Positions 10,102-20,970 of a stretch of DNA of 64,000 nucleotides are shown piece by piece. A program made the position numbers and the translations under genes. Each line of letters starts with the position of its first letter. Position 1 is the first letter of the stretch. The notes under the pieces are model-generated. The model was not told the DNA's origin and searched no databases. It saw only the letters and a list, made by a program, of their open reading frames with translations. This DNA comes from Macrostomum hystrix (taxonomy: Eukaryota > Platyhelminthes > Macrostomidae). The DNA is taken from the NCBI GenBank assembly GCA_950097015.1, contig CATNEN010000038.1, positions 25,333,001-25,397,000 of the forward strand, in the 5' to 3' direction.

Positions 10102-10997
10102 TTTCCCTGATATCGGTACTGCTGCTGCTGCTGTGAGCTCTTGCAGTACTTGGCAATATGCCCAACTTTGTTACAGTTAAAACATGTCGGCGGAGGCCTC
10201 GACTGTTGCTGCGGCTTCAGATACGTCTTCGGCTGCATGAGCGGCTGAGGTGTTACTTTCTGGCATTCAGCCTTCCTCCTTTCCTGAATCAGGTCTTCAA
10301 TCAGCTTCTTCTGCTTATTGATTTCATACTTCTGCCTCTCGATGGTCTCCTCCATCTTCTTATTCCGATCCTCATCGACTTGCTCGTCTTTTACGACTCG
10401 TACTCCATTCTTGTGCGACATATGCCACGCTGCTTCGATGCGTCTCAACATCCTTCTAGCCTCTTGCAGGCTGGCTGGCTGTGCAAATATTAACTTTTCC
10501 CTAGTGACGGAAGGGATTCTCGCTCCTTTAATGAACTGCTCTACTACTTCCTCCTCCCTTTGTTCTGCATTCATATTGGGGAATGCTTGCGCGGACAACT
10601 CAATCAAGGCATCTGCGAATGAGTCAACGGGCTCATTCCTCCCTTGCATTCTACCTCTAAATTCCTCCCTAAACTCGGCTGAGCTTCCTAGTCTTCCGAA
10701 TCTTTCGATTAGTCTTTCCTTCAACTCCTCATACGTTAAGTCTTCTGGCAGATTCAACCGCTGAACGGCTGCAAATGCAGTCGCGAGGTCTAGATTAGCT
10801 AATAGCTCATTCTTCCTATGTTCATCCTGTTCTAATCCTTCATTGTCGCATCTCTGATCGAATGCTGTAAGCCAAATTCTAATGTCCTGGCTAGGTGTGT
10901 ACTTTTGGATCTTTACGTGTCTCATGGGTCCTAATTCTAGTCTGTTTCTTAGCTCTTCGGCTAACAAGCCAATAGCATCATTAATTCCTGCGGCCAT
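10098..10997 (-). CDS. gag: Gag-like capsid/nucleocapsid protein (Gypsy)
   Basis: 299 residues from an ATG at 10997. The first two thirds read as a retrotransposon Gag capsid domain (helical, with a QRLNLPEDLTYEELKERL block). A basic, charged stretch follows, then one CCHC zinc knuckle near the C-terminus, CFNCNKVGHIAKYC (CX2CX4HX4C), which would bind the RNA genome. The protein should assemble cytoplasmic particles that package the transcript. The frame ends in TGA at 10098-10100, directly preceded by a slippery heptamer leading into pol. Confidence 0.93.
   Translation of the reverse strand: MAAGINDAIGLLAEELRNRLELGPMRHVKIQKYTPSQDIRIWLTAFDQRCDNEGLEQDEHRKNELLANLDLATAFAAVQRLNLPEDLTYEELKERLIERFGRLGSSAEFREEFRGRMQGRNEPVDSFADALIELSAQAFPNMNAEQREEEVVEQFIKGARIPSVTREKLIFAQPASLQEARRMLRRIEAAWHMSHKNGVRVVKDEQVDEDRNKKMEETIERQKYEINKQKKLIEDLIQERRKAECQKVTPQPLMQPKTYLKPQQQSRPPPTCFNCNKVGHIAKYCKSSQQQQQYRYQGN
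10101..10107 (-). promoter_or_regulatory. -1 ribosomal frameshift site between gag and pol
   Basis: The minus strand reads GGGAAAC in the correct X-XXY-YYZ register (CAG GGA AAC TGA), immediately before the gag stop. After a -1 slip the ribosome reads CTG AAT ATC and onward through an open frame into pol. The stop directly downstream and the continuous overlapping frame make this a strong inference. A downstream stimulatory structure was not tested. Confidence 0.8.
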
Positions 10998-11046
10998 ACC
11001 GTTATCTTAACTTTTAACTGACTGTGTGCTTTAGCTGGATTCCAAT

Positions 11047-11064
11047 CCTTTACCGCTGACACCA
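11047..11064 (-). other. Primer binding site of the Gypsy element
   Basis: Three bases inside the 5' LTR the minus strand reads TGGTGTCAGCGGTAAAGG. It starts with the TGG that pairs with a tRNA 3' CCA end. I cannot assign the tRNA from memory. Confidence 0.6.
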
Positions 11065-11067
11065 AGT

Positions 11068-11872
11068 TGTCGTAGGCTCCTTACTGATATCTTACAGCTG
11101 CCACTAAGTTGTCGTAGGCCTACCTTCTTAACTCCCACAGCTTTCACCAATTTGTCGTAGGCTCTCTCCTCTTTGGGTTAAATATCACCGATACTCTTTT
11201 ATTAAATATTAAAAATTGCTTATTTCACACCTTGGATTACCCTTTGAAATAACTCTTAATTTCCCTTGTCTATGACTTAGTTATTCTTCATAGGCTAGCT
11301 ATGTATCCTCTTATTGCATATGCATATATTGTTTAACCTGGCCAGATAGGCTGCTTTCCTTCCAAAATTGGTAGCGTTCTCACGAGTGTCCGAGCGGCAA
11401 GACACTTCTTCCTCTCCTTACTTACTCACAACTGTCTGGCTCTCTGGTTTGTTCCCAGTCTTTCAAGGCTTCCAATGGACTGAAGTTGCCCAACTTTGCA
11501 CACAGTGCTATTCCACCAATCAGGATTTTACCCTCAGCTCTTTAGTTTTACACTCTACTACGGCTTTTTATAACTATCTCCTTCTTTATTCTTTCGAATG
11601 TTCACCAACTTGTGTATTATCACAGACCTGCTTTTCTCCTTCTCTCTAAAATAATTGAATTCAAACACTTTGAGATTTATTCTCCTTTGTTTTCTCAGAA
11701 CTGGGCACGGGGCACCGGTTGGGGCTTTTTGGGTTAAACTGCGTCTATATTTATAGCAAAAATTGGGGCGGTTGGTGCAACACATTAAAACAAACCAAAA
11801 ATATAAAACTGAGGAAAAGCATTTGGCGGGAATTCAACTTTAAGAATATACGATAAATTTGGGCCTGCCTCA
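11068..11872 (-). repeat. 5' LTR of the Gypsy element
   Basis: Partner of 3093-3897. It carries the promoter for the minus-strand element transcript. The TGTCGTAGGC copies are at 11068, 11110 and 11153. Confidence 0.95.
11748..11755 (-). promoter_or_regulatory. TATA box of the Gypsy 5' LTR
   Basis: TATAAATA on the minus strand, about 120 bp inside the upstream edge of the LTR, as expected near a U3/R border. The start site itself is inferred. Confidence 0.5.
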
Positions 11873-11876
11873 AAAG

Positions 11877-13640
11877 TATTTACAAAAAAATGTGCTATTA
11901 ACTAAACACGCGCAAAAATGCTAAATTAAGTTAACTAAACGCGAGTAGATTCATAAAAACAATAATATAACGATAACTACAACAGAAAATTTTCGTGCAT
12001 GGGCCTCGTACTTCTCAACAATATAAAAAGGAACTATATCCATGTTTATGCGATTCAACCACTTTTATGTCGATTCCCAAGATTATGATCTCAATAAGTT
12101 ACTCTATACGGCTTATCAAATTGCTACCTCACTGTTGTCAATGTATTGTGTTAGACACCATTATCGTTAGAAAGAAAAAAGAAATATTTCTTTGAAATTA
12201 AATACAGGCACTGCAAAAAATTTTAATGCTAATATAATGTCTGTACAACACGTATATAATAGTCTTCAAAGCTTTAATTTACTTCTTTACGTTGCCTTTT
12301 TGTTATATTTGACATTAAAAACGTACTTAGTAGTTTACTTTGCATATTGACAACGCCGCCACCCGAATGATCTACATGACGACTAAAATTTGATTTTAGA
12401 ACTATAACAAGATTTTCATTTCTAGTATATAAGATGTGACTGGTGCAAATTCTTGAAACGTAAGTTTGGTTACATTAACCTACATTAGTTAAGTAATCAG
12501 ATAAGTTGATGATGAAAACACGTCACGTAGTTAAAACAAAAAAATCAGTTCATAACTTCTTGAGCAGTTTTGCTACGAGGACACTGACAGTTTGTGTCGA
12601 TAGTTTTAAGAATTCTTAAGGCTTGTGACGATTTATTTCTAAAAAATTAACTGCAGCTAGCGCCCTAAAAGGGCGATACAAAATAAAATCTTGCAATAAA
12701 ACTAAATTATAACCGAAATTCTAAAACAAATATTGACCTATAAAATCGATAATTATTTGATAAGAACGCGATTAACAAAAACAAAAAAAGTACAGAAAAG
12801 CAAGTGCAGCTACAAACTTAAAATTAGCAACTAGAAACAAAAATAAACCTAAAACTTTAGATTTTCTAAATATCTATTTAGTACATTGACGTAAAACTAG
12901 ACAAGCACACAGCCAAATTTCAACAGTGGAGAAACAATCATTTTAGACACACGTACGAAAAAATAAAACTATGTGCATGCAATATGCTACTTAGAATTGT
13001 TTATTGACATCCATATATAGTTGTTAGTAAATATTTATACCAAATATTAAAAACTCAAAAAATGTATCTTTAATTAAAGCTGTATTAAATAACCGGTAAA
13101 AAATAATTTAAAAAACCGAAATAGTTGATCGTTGACAAACCTACAAGAGCCGATATGTATAGAAAATCAATTGTAGTCAAGAAAAATAGTGCACATTGGA
13201 CAGTGAAAGCGCCACCTCCCTTACAAGAACGGAAAGCAACAAAAACATTCTCGAATGAATTTGAGTGCTTAGTGTGGGCGCCTGTAAAAAACTTAAAAAT
13301 ATTTAAAAAAATAAGACATAATAAACTGACTAATGAGAAAAATAAAACACTGAGGCTGGAGAACAGTCAAGACACTGACTACAGAGCACGGTAGAGTTAG
13401 TAAAATATTGAAAACAATAATTGCGTTGCCAACTAAACTACAACCGAAAGATGTTATAAAACAGAAAGATTTGGTTTATTTCGCTTTTTACTTGTACTCT
13501 GCAGTCTGCAAAAAATGCAGAAACTAAAATAAGTTGCTTACAAAAATAATGATCCATTGGTTCACTCATTGCGACACACTCTCAGAAATTCCTAATGAAA
13601 AAATTTCCAGAACAATTTGGATCAACTTCATCGTACTGAG
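11877..13640. other. AT-rich intergenic sequence
   Basis: No gene or clear repeat array. An open frame at 13125-13394 has no coding signature I can support. A-rich runs are frequent at 12650-13110. Confidence 0.5.
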
Positions 13641-14170
13641 AAGATAGATTTCAAGTGCGGGAAAATTCTTAGGTAGGACATCAATGAGGGATTCTGAAGC
13701 GGGGAAAAATTTAGAAGAGGGGATATCTTAAGACAGGGAAATCCCGAGATTGGATATCCTAAGACAGGTAAATCCCGAGATTGGATATCCTAAGACAGGT
13801 AAATCCCGAAATTGGATATCCGAGAACTTGGAAATCCTGAGATGGAATATACTGAGAAATGGAAATCCCGAGATGGGATATCCTGAAAGTTGGAAATCCC
13901 GAGATGGGATATCCTGAAAGTTGGAAATCTCGAGATGGGATATCCTGAAAGTTGGAAATCCCGAGAGGGAATATACTGAGCAATGGCAATTCCAAAATGG
14001 GATATCTTAAGACGGGCAAATGCCGAGATGGGATATCCTGAGACAGGGAATCTCAAGATGGAACATACTTAGAAGGGGAAATCCCGAGATGGGATATCCT
14101 GAGATAGGGAATCTCAAGATGGAACATACTTAAAAGGGGAAATCCCGAGATGGGATATTCTGAGATAGTT
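13640..14170. repeat. 31-bp minisatellite, partly degenerate
   Basis: GATGGGATATCCTGA and AATCCCGAGA recur. The spacing is exactly 31 bp between 13861, 13892, 13923 and 13954; flanking copies are more diverged and vary in length. It lies just downstream of the MESH1 stop codon. ORFs on the minus strand are repeat artefacts. Confidence 0.85.
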
Positions 14171-14270
14171 AAGCCGTCGACGGAAAAACACTAGCTTCTA
14201 GACAAAAACATAATTTTGTAAATAAAAAACTATATTCCTAAACACTCTGGGTACCCATTAAACAAATGAA

Positions 14271-15276
14271 TCAGTGCACTTCTTCTTCATCAACATTATC
14301 AGCCAGATAGACATCGGTGAGGCTGTGCCTATCGAACAATTCTGCCATCAGCTGGTCCAAATTGGCGTTGACACCGCGCAGGCCGCGGCAGACTCGGGCG
14401 GACCAGAGAAAATAGGCTTCGACCCGTTCGCGACTCCAGCCAACCGGCGCGACGCGTTCCAGATCGCGCAGATTGTAAATTTTGTCAGCCGCCTTCACTA
14501 GCTTGGCGCGCATTGAGGCGTGCGGAGCGTGCACAATCTGATTGATGAGGTTGATAAGCGGCTTGTCAATTGGTTTGGCTATTTCGTATTTAGGTTTATA
14601 TTTGAGGCAGCGTTTCTTAAGAAAAAAAGGCTGCCAAAAATACAGTACCGACATTTAACCTCATTTCCACATTCAAATACTGACCAATATACTTAAAAGC
14701 AGATATTTATTTCTTACAACTTATCTAATATGTTGATTAATAGTCCATTTAATAGTTCATGTGAAGATACTTAATAATTTTCAGAAGACCAGCCTTTTTA
14801 TTAAAAAACATAGTTTCACGTAAGAGTGCGTGTTTGAGAATGTATGTGTGTGCTCACGTTGATAGCAAACCACAAATAATGCTGACCTGCAATCGTTTCC
14901 GTTCAGCAACTGGTAGGAGTTTATCGTCGCTGCATTCTCTAACAACCTGAGCTACTGATCGACCAAACAGCTGTTCAAGCTCTTCGAATGTAGTGTCAGT
15001 ATCTTCGACTGTGTCGTGCAGTAAAGCGGCCTCCAGTGCGACAGTGTCAGATATGCCAGCCTCCGCGCTGAGAATTCTGGCAACACCGATCGGATGATTG
15101 ATGTACGGCGTAGCTTCTGGGTCCTTCCTGCGCTGACACTTATGCTTCAAAGCAGCAAAATTTACTGCTTCTAGTAGGCGTGGCAAGCTATCAGAGTTAG
15201 CTAGCTGTTCTGCATTATCTTCTGGTATTTCTTCTTTGGCCGAACCGGATAGTACATTTTGAATTCTTTGATCCAT
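14271..15276 (-). CDS. HDDC3: MESH1/HDDC3-type (p)ppGpp / NADPH hydrolase, two exons
   Basis: Exon 1 is 14887-15276, exon 2 is 14271-14537, with a 349-bp GT-AG phase-0 intron; 218 residues. The family is the metazoan SpoT homologue, a manganese HD-domain hydrolase reported to remove the 3'-pyrophosphate of ppGpp and to dephosphorylate NADPH. Visible landmarks: RRKDPEATPYINHPIGVARI, the HD signature ALLHDTVEDTDTT, ERKRLQ at the exon junction, then RAKLVKAADKIYNLRDLERV and GWSRERVEAYFLW. The HD histidine and aspartate, the early histidine (LKHK) and the late aspartate (AADKIYNL) are present. The N-terminus is about 40 residues longer than the human protein. I chose ATG at 15276; upstream GTG is less likely. 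Looks intact. Confidence 0.93.
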
Positions 15277-18200
15277 TAGAAGTAATCCTAATATTATTCT
15301 ACAGAGATTTGACACTTAGCAGATGAAGTGATCAAACTGCAATGTTCAAATTTAAATTAAAAAACTGAATTAAAAAACTGAAAGATTTCGAAAGTATTTG
15401 TTAAAAAAATTATTCCACTACAGAGTACAGCTGTGGAGATAAGGTTTATTGTCATCTAATAAATGCTTGAGGGCCAACCTTCAAGGCACAGTGTGATTGA
15501 ACATGTCTATGTCTGTGTCTGTGTCTGAACATGTGTGTGTCTGAAAATTACATTGTCAGGGTAGATGAACAGGCGGAGTGCCCAGTATTCTTGCATATAC
15601 TATTTCAAAATATTAATTACCTTCTTAGGAAAAGTATGATTGATTTTACTATATCTAATATGCATCTTGATTATTACAGTTAGATGTGTAGCCTCTCATT
15701 TTTCTCGACTTATATCCTTACAACTCTGCCTTTAAGAAAAATATAGGCATGTGTTTCATATAGAAAAATAGGTAGGAAATTTGAAATATTGCTTATTGGC
15801 TAGAATTTGTCTATACTTATACTGTTTAAGGAACACTTACTAAAATGCTAACTAGAGAACTATAAAATGAAAATAAATTACACATATGGCTTACACAAAA
15901 ACTAAATTAGTATTATGATCAACATATTATTAAATGTTTAGACTAGACTTCTAAGCAAAACTTTTAAACTAATTATGGTATACAATGCATAAATTCAAGT
16001 TCCTTAAGTCAAACTATTATTCCTATTCAGAAGAAAGTAGCAAATCAGAGAAAAAATTACCAATTTAAAAAAATTCAACACAGTGTGTCTTAAAAAGGAT
16101 GTTCTATACTTAATAGCTTTGTCAAAAATGCTTTCAAATGTGCCCAGGCCAGCTAGGCACTCTTAGGCTGTATCCTTTCAAATTTTTGTTTTTGAGGGTG
16201 CGTTTCTTAGGCTCATTTCTTTGGGTAAAAAGACTATGGTTGACGAAAGTTACATAAAACTTAGTTTCAAACACACACTTGCTACAATTCAAAGTCTAAT
16301 TAGGTGTATGTTTCGGAAAATAAATACTATAAAAAGCTATAAAACCAAACAATAAATACAATAAATATAGGTATTTATACTCGACACCATAGCTAGTCAT
16401 AGACATAGCATAGGTTTACTGGTATAGCTATGACCATAATAAATGACTATAAATCCATACCTGTAGAGTGTATATCTCATATTCTGTATTGACAACACCT
16501 ATTATGAGCTATAAAAATGACTTTCTGGGTTTGTGGGCTATAGAAAAAAATAAAACCGTAGACATAAAGTAGAATGACAACATGCGTCGTGCAGCACGTG
16601 ACAAAATGAACTACGCCTGCTCAGGTGTTTTTGACAAGGACGAGCTCTTAAAAATGATGCTTTCTTGTAAATTTTTACGTTTAAAAACACAAACTGTTGC
16701 ACAATGCGTCGTTAAAAACGCTGCATATGGTAAAACCTTTTAATAAGGAATTACAATGTCTGTGTTGAAGAAAATGACAAAAAATGATTTTTTAGGCGTG
16801 GTAGTTGTAACCTCGTTGCACAGAGTGTTTGGAAATGAAATCATTTTTTGGGAATAATATATATATTGAATAGAGCATCAACGACGTGCCTATTCGTTTA
16901 TTCTTATAAAGGTTGGTTGGGTTAAATGCCTGGAATAACATAAGAATAGAGACAATGGTAGATTGGCTATATATAATACTGAGTAGCAGAAAGATAGATA
17001 AATATATATTCATGTTTGTTTATAAATAAACAAAGTAATGAGAAATTCTTTATAAAAAATACCTTTAGGTCCTTCGATCGTTATATATTGTATTCACAAG
17101 AAGTATAATGCAATTCCGCACGATGAATTGCTGTAGCGTATGTGAATCCGATATTAATAAGTATAAGTCTGCAACACACCATTTTACTTCCTATTTTGAA
17201 CATTAAAGTCTGGTTCAAAAGAAGCTAAATTAAGCAGAACTTCAATTCAAACACTTTAATTAAGAAATCTCAGCGCTTGCGGAAACTCAATTTATACAAT
17301 GCCCTATTTATATATGCAGAGGAAACTCAAATCAGACTGTCTATGGTCAAAACGAAGCCTGAGAGACGCTCAGAGACGCTGAGAGAATCAGATTGAAGTG
17401 CATTTTTCGATGAAAACAGATGAAAACAAAAACATGTCGATGAATGTTTAAGATCAGGAAATTGTAAAGCAGAATCTGGACAATTTAATTGTCTGTTGCT
17501 TAACTTAAGCCACCTAACCGTCCATTGGCCCGGCAGAGATGTAGCCATTGAGGCTGCTACGCCACGATATTTTCCTCTAATTCCGCATAAACATCATCGA
17601 TTCCATCTTCAATATAGAAATTTACTTATTAAAATATTTTAAACTGTAAAAATCGAGTGTCAACATAGAAATTATATCTCTGTTTCTTTTGAATTTCAAA
17701 TCTGCGTGTTAGTTTCATGATCTGTGATAGTTTTGGACATAGACAGTCTCAAATGAATTAAATTTTCTTTGTTTCAGTAAAATGGGAATTAGTTTGAATT
17801 GAGTTACCTGGCTTTGTTAATTTAAAATAGGAGGTAAAATGGTGTAACTATTATAAATTTATTTTAATTGCTAATAATAGTAGCTTTATGAAATGAATTT
17901 TATAAGCGCACGTGGAATATCCTAACACGATCAATTTACGATATTTAATTATGTTGATTGCACGTTGGCAAAAGTTTTATTCAAGCCATAAGTTGTAATT
18001 CTAATTTGGTTAGTAATATAGCTTGGACATTAATTGCGCAATTAAACCATATCTGTTGGTATTATAAGGATTGTGTTCTAGAATCCAAACAACACAAATA
18101 TTACAATTCATTAATTCGTTAAAAATGAGCTATGACGTCTTAACAGACCCCTTTAATTTGATATGAATTCATGTTCCAACTCGATTCCCTAATTTGCTGA

Positions 18201-18760
18201 TCAAGTTTCTACCGTCGCGCCAACCTGCAGCTGTTAAATTCCTACATATGTTTGATAACGCGAAACAAAGAGACCCGCGCGGTGCAAATAAACGGAAAAA
18301 TCAAAACACTCAAGCTGCTGGAAACTAGCATCTGCCATTAAATATCTGGCTCGTATGTTTTTTGAAGAGTTTATTTACATTTCTGATCGCTAACTTTTAT
18401 CGCATCTGCATATATAGATTTGCCTTTATATACTGTTGACCTCTGTTGAACTTACACTACTTACACTATATAAGGTTTCTATAGCAGATTTCTAATAGTT
18501 TGCATCAACGAGCTATAGTTGTGAATGTTCGAATTACATTAAAAAATCACACTTTATAATCTTATTCATAAGCAAGTGGGTCCGCAAAGGAAATGATCAA
18601 TCAGCACTTTTAGAAAAAGGTTGTTCCCATGCGAATTCAGTGTAACTCAGTGGAAAATTTTACTTTTCACCAAAAAACTATTATAGGCTGAATTCCAACC
18701 TTAGTTCAGAGGTTTGGCCAGATGACCGAGACCGAGTATGCGAGATGCGTAGAAGAAAGA
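15277..18760. other. AT-rich intergenic sequence
   Basis: Upstream of MESH1. A short TGTGTC microsatellite lies near 15508-15542. ORFs on the minus strand near 16792-17013 and 17327-17548 show no domain or splice support. No other structure seen. Confidence 0.5.
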
Positions 18761-18814
18761 GTTTGTTAGTTAGACGTTCCTGGCCGGGCAGGTCCGGGGG
18801 TCGGGTCAGCGACC

Positions 18815-19147
18815 CTATCGCCTGGAGATAGGACAGGACACGGGGGCCGTCGTCGGACAGGATGGTAGCGTCGGGTTAGGGCCGAGGACGCGGTTGCGGG
18901 TCTGGGCGTGAGCTGGGCATTCCAGCATCACATGCTTCAGGTCCTCCTCCTGGTGTCCGCAGTGCCCGCAGGACGCGGGCTGTTCTTGGTCAATCCGGTG
19001 GCGGTACTGGGCCAGCAGAGGCGAGTGGCCCGTGCGAAGTTGCGCTAGCGTGATCAGCTCGCGTCTGCTGAGAGTCGCCTCGGATCTGCGGTCGTCGCGG
19101 AAGGCAGCGCGGTGCGTCCGGCATTGCGGGTCCGCTTCGTAGGCAAG
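18815..19147 (-). pseudogene. C-terminal remnant of a non-LTR retrotransposon ORF2
   Basis: An open minus-strand frame of 110 codons ending in TAG at 18815-18817. It contains LSRRELITLAQLRTGHSPLL, then CGHCGHQEEDLKHVMLECPAH. This is the post-RNase-H cysteine/histidine module of non-LTR elements, here with a CX2C...H...C pattern. GC content is high relative to the surroundings. The rest of the element is missing, so it is a 5'-truncated or broken copy. Confidence 0.75.
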
Positions 19148-19173
19148 AAGACTAGAAGACCGAGTCGCTGACG

Positions 19174-19545
19174 TTGTCGCCCAATCTGCCGGCCGAGATT
19201 CTGCTCCGGGACGACAGCGGCCACGGGACCCCGCTCCCGAGGTGCCGCCAGTTTGTTTATCTCGGCAGACTTGAGCCAGATGTGAGTGATGATTTGGCGA
19301 CTGCGGACGGTGCCGCTCTCGGGCGCGCTGACGGACAGCGCCAGTTTGCAGCTCTTCCGGGCGGTCGTTGATACCGTATACTGCTCTATAAATGCGGAGA
19401 ATTTGACTCTGACGGTGGCGCGCTGCGTTTGGCGTCTACAGCTGCTGCCCTGAGCCTGTGGACTCCGCAGGGACCGCGGAAAGGGACGATCGGCCCGCTA
19501 CATCGACCCGCTTCTCTCCGACGCGGCTGCCCCGAGCCAGGCTGA
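19174..19545 (+). pseudogene. Degraded non-LTR reverse transcriptase fragment
   Basis: The plus strand has a thumb-like motif CRQFVYLGRLEPD near 19240 and, in another frame, GKGRSARYIDPLLSDAAA at about 19480-19530. That matches the RGR.....D.L..D ending of many non-LTR RTs. Frames are broken, so this is a relic. It lies in opposite orientation to the remnant next to it, so at least two elements are nested or rearranged. Confidence 0.5.
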
Positions 19546-19546
19546 C

Positions 19547-19885
19547 GGGGGTGCAATATCACAAGCTGGAAATTTCACAAGCTCGAACTTTCACAACGTC
19601 GAAACTTTATAAGCCCGAAATAAGGTCGAAAGTGAGTAGAAATCTTGATTACTTTAATTGACTTCAAATATTTTATTTAAACAGGCTTTCCTCTGGTTTC
19701 CTTCATGTTTTGTTATTGTTGTTATATCGAGTGTCGAGCTATTCGATTGTTGAATTATGCTAAAATGATGGGACAAAAGCTCTGAGTAGTAATTCATTTT
19801 GGTAATGTATTGATTAGAAATTATTACTGTTTAATAAGGTACTCGTTGGTGTATTGTGAAGTTTCGAGCTTGTGAACCCCCCCCC
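19547..19885. mobile_element. Candidate TIR element with G-rich ends
   Basis: The left end is GGGGGTGCAATATCACAAGC and the reverse complement of the right end is a G run followed by TTCACAAGCTCGAAACTTC. About 23 bp match with roughly four mismatches. On the left CACAAGCT is repeated again at 19575. No clear target duplication is seen and the interior is non-coding, so this may also be a simple inverted duplication. Confidence 0.4.
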
Positions 19886-20570
19886 GACTGAAGGACTGGC
19901 TCCATGTCCGCGAACTATAATAGTAGCCATTAATTAAGCGCGCGTTTTGACGCTCCCTCGTTTGTGGGCCACTGCGTGGCTTGTAGGTTATTATTATTAT
20001 TTTATGTTTTAAGAATATTTTTTTGTATTTCTATTCTATTCTTATCAAATTTATTTTGCAATCGATTTACAATAACACAAGAAAAAAACAGAACTAAAAC
20101 TAGTGCATAAATCATCTGACAAGCAATTTTTTATTTAAACGCGCTGAAAACTGTTTCTGCTGTCAAAACCGTTGCAGCAACAGCAGCAGCAGCAGTATTG
20201 CTTTAGATAATGCACGCTTTTGTGTCTCCAAAAAGTTCTATCTACTTTAATTCCTCGAGTAGTCTTGGCGTTGACATGCACACAAATATAATGGTTGCTC
20301 AACTGTAGTTTATAAAGAATTACGTAATCATTGTGATATGCATTTTAGAATTGTTTTCTTTGAGAAAAATTATATAGCAGCAAAGTGTTGATCTTAGCAG
20401 CAAAAAACTGAGGTGAAAGAAAAAGCATAAACTGTTAGAAGAAGACAATTTGTACGCGCTAAAGGTTCTGAGGTCATGCTAACTTTGCACAATTGCACGC
20501 TCGTGCGGTGTTGAAAAAAACTGTCACTAGAAAATGCTCATATTTGCAAAGAACATTATCTTCAGACTAA
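19886..20570. other. AT-rich intergenic sequence
   Basis: No gene seen. A short (CAG)n-like run lies near 20178-20193. Confidence 0.5.
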
Positions 20571-20574
20571 AAGA

Positions 20575-20963
20575 CTAGGTCATAATTGACAGGGTCATGA
20601 AATACAGGGTCACAAAAGACTGGCTCATAAAAGTCTGGGTCCTTATAGACTGGGTCATAAAACATAGGGTCATAGAAGAAAGGGTCATAATTGAGAATGG
20701 ACCATAAATGACATGGTCATAAAACACAGGGTCATAAAACACAGGGTCATAAAAGACAGGGTCATAAAAGACAGGGTCATAAAAGACAGGGTCATAAATG
20801 ACAGGGTCATAAAAGACAGGGTCATAAATGACAGGGTCATAAAAGACAGGGTCATAAATGACAGGGTCATAAAAGACAGGGTCATAAATGACAGGGTCAT
20901 AAAAAACAAGGTCATAAAAGACAGGGTCATAAAAGACAGGGTTCATAAAACACAGGGTCATAA
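20575..20963. repeat. 15-bp minisatellite
   Basis: The unit GGTCATAAAAGACAG alternates with a variant having ATG in place of AAG; the left edge is degenerate. Period 15 keeps all three frames open on both strands, which explains the long apparent ORFs. Confidence 0.95.
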
Positions 20964-20970
20964 AACACAG

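Larger units (their letters stand above)
3093..11872 (-). mobile_element. Full-length Ty3/Gypsy LTR retrotransposon
   Basis: An 8.8-kb element in minus orientation with 805-bp LTRs (3093-3897 and 11068-11872), each beginning TG and ending CA on the plus strand. It is flanked by a 4-bp target duplication AAAG (3089-3092 and 11873-11876). In element order it has: 5' LTR, primer binding site, gag, -1 frameshift site, pol (protease, reverse transcriptase, RNase H, integrase), a third ORF, polypurine tract and 3' LTR. The RT-RNaseH-integrase order defines the Ty3/Gypsy group. The LTRs show no difference on reading and all frames are intact, so the insertion is probably recent and possibly competent. 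Confidence 0.97.

Noticed and set aside
13125-13394. Open frame of 89 codons
   Set aside because: No ATG in a good context, lysine-rich AT-driven composition, and no splice or family evidence.
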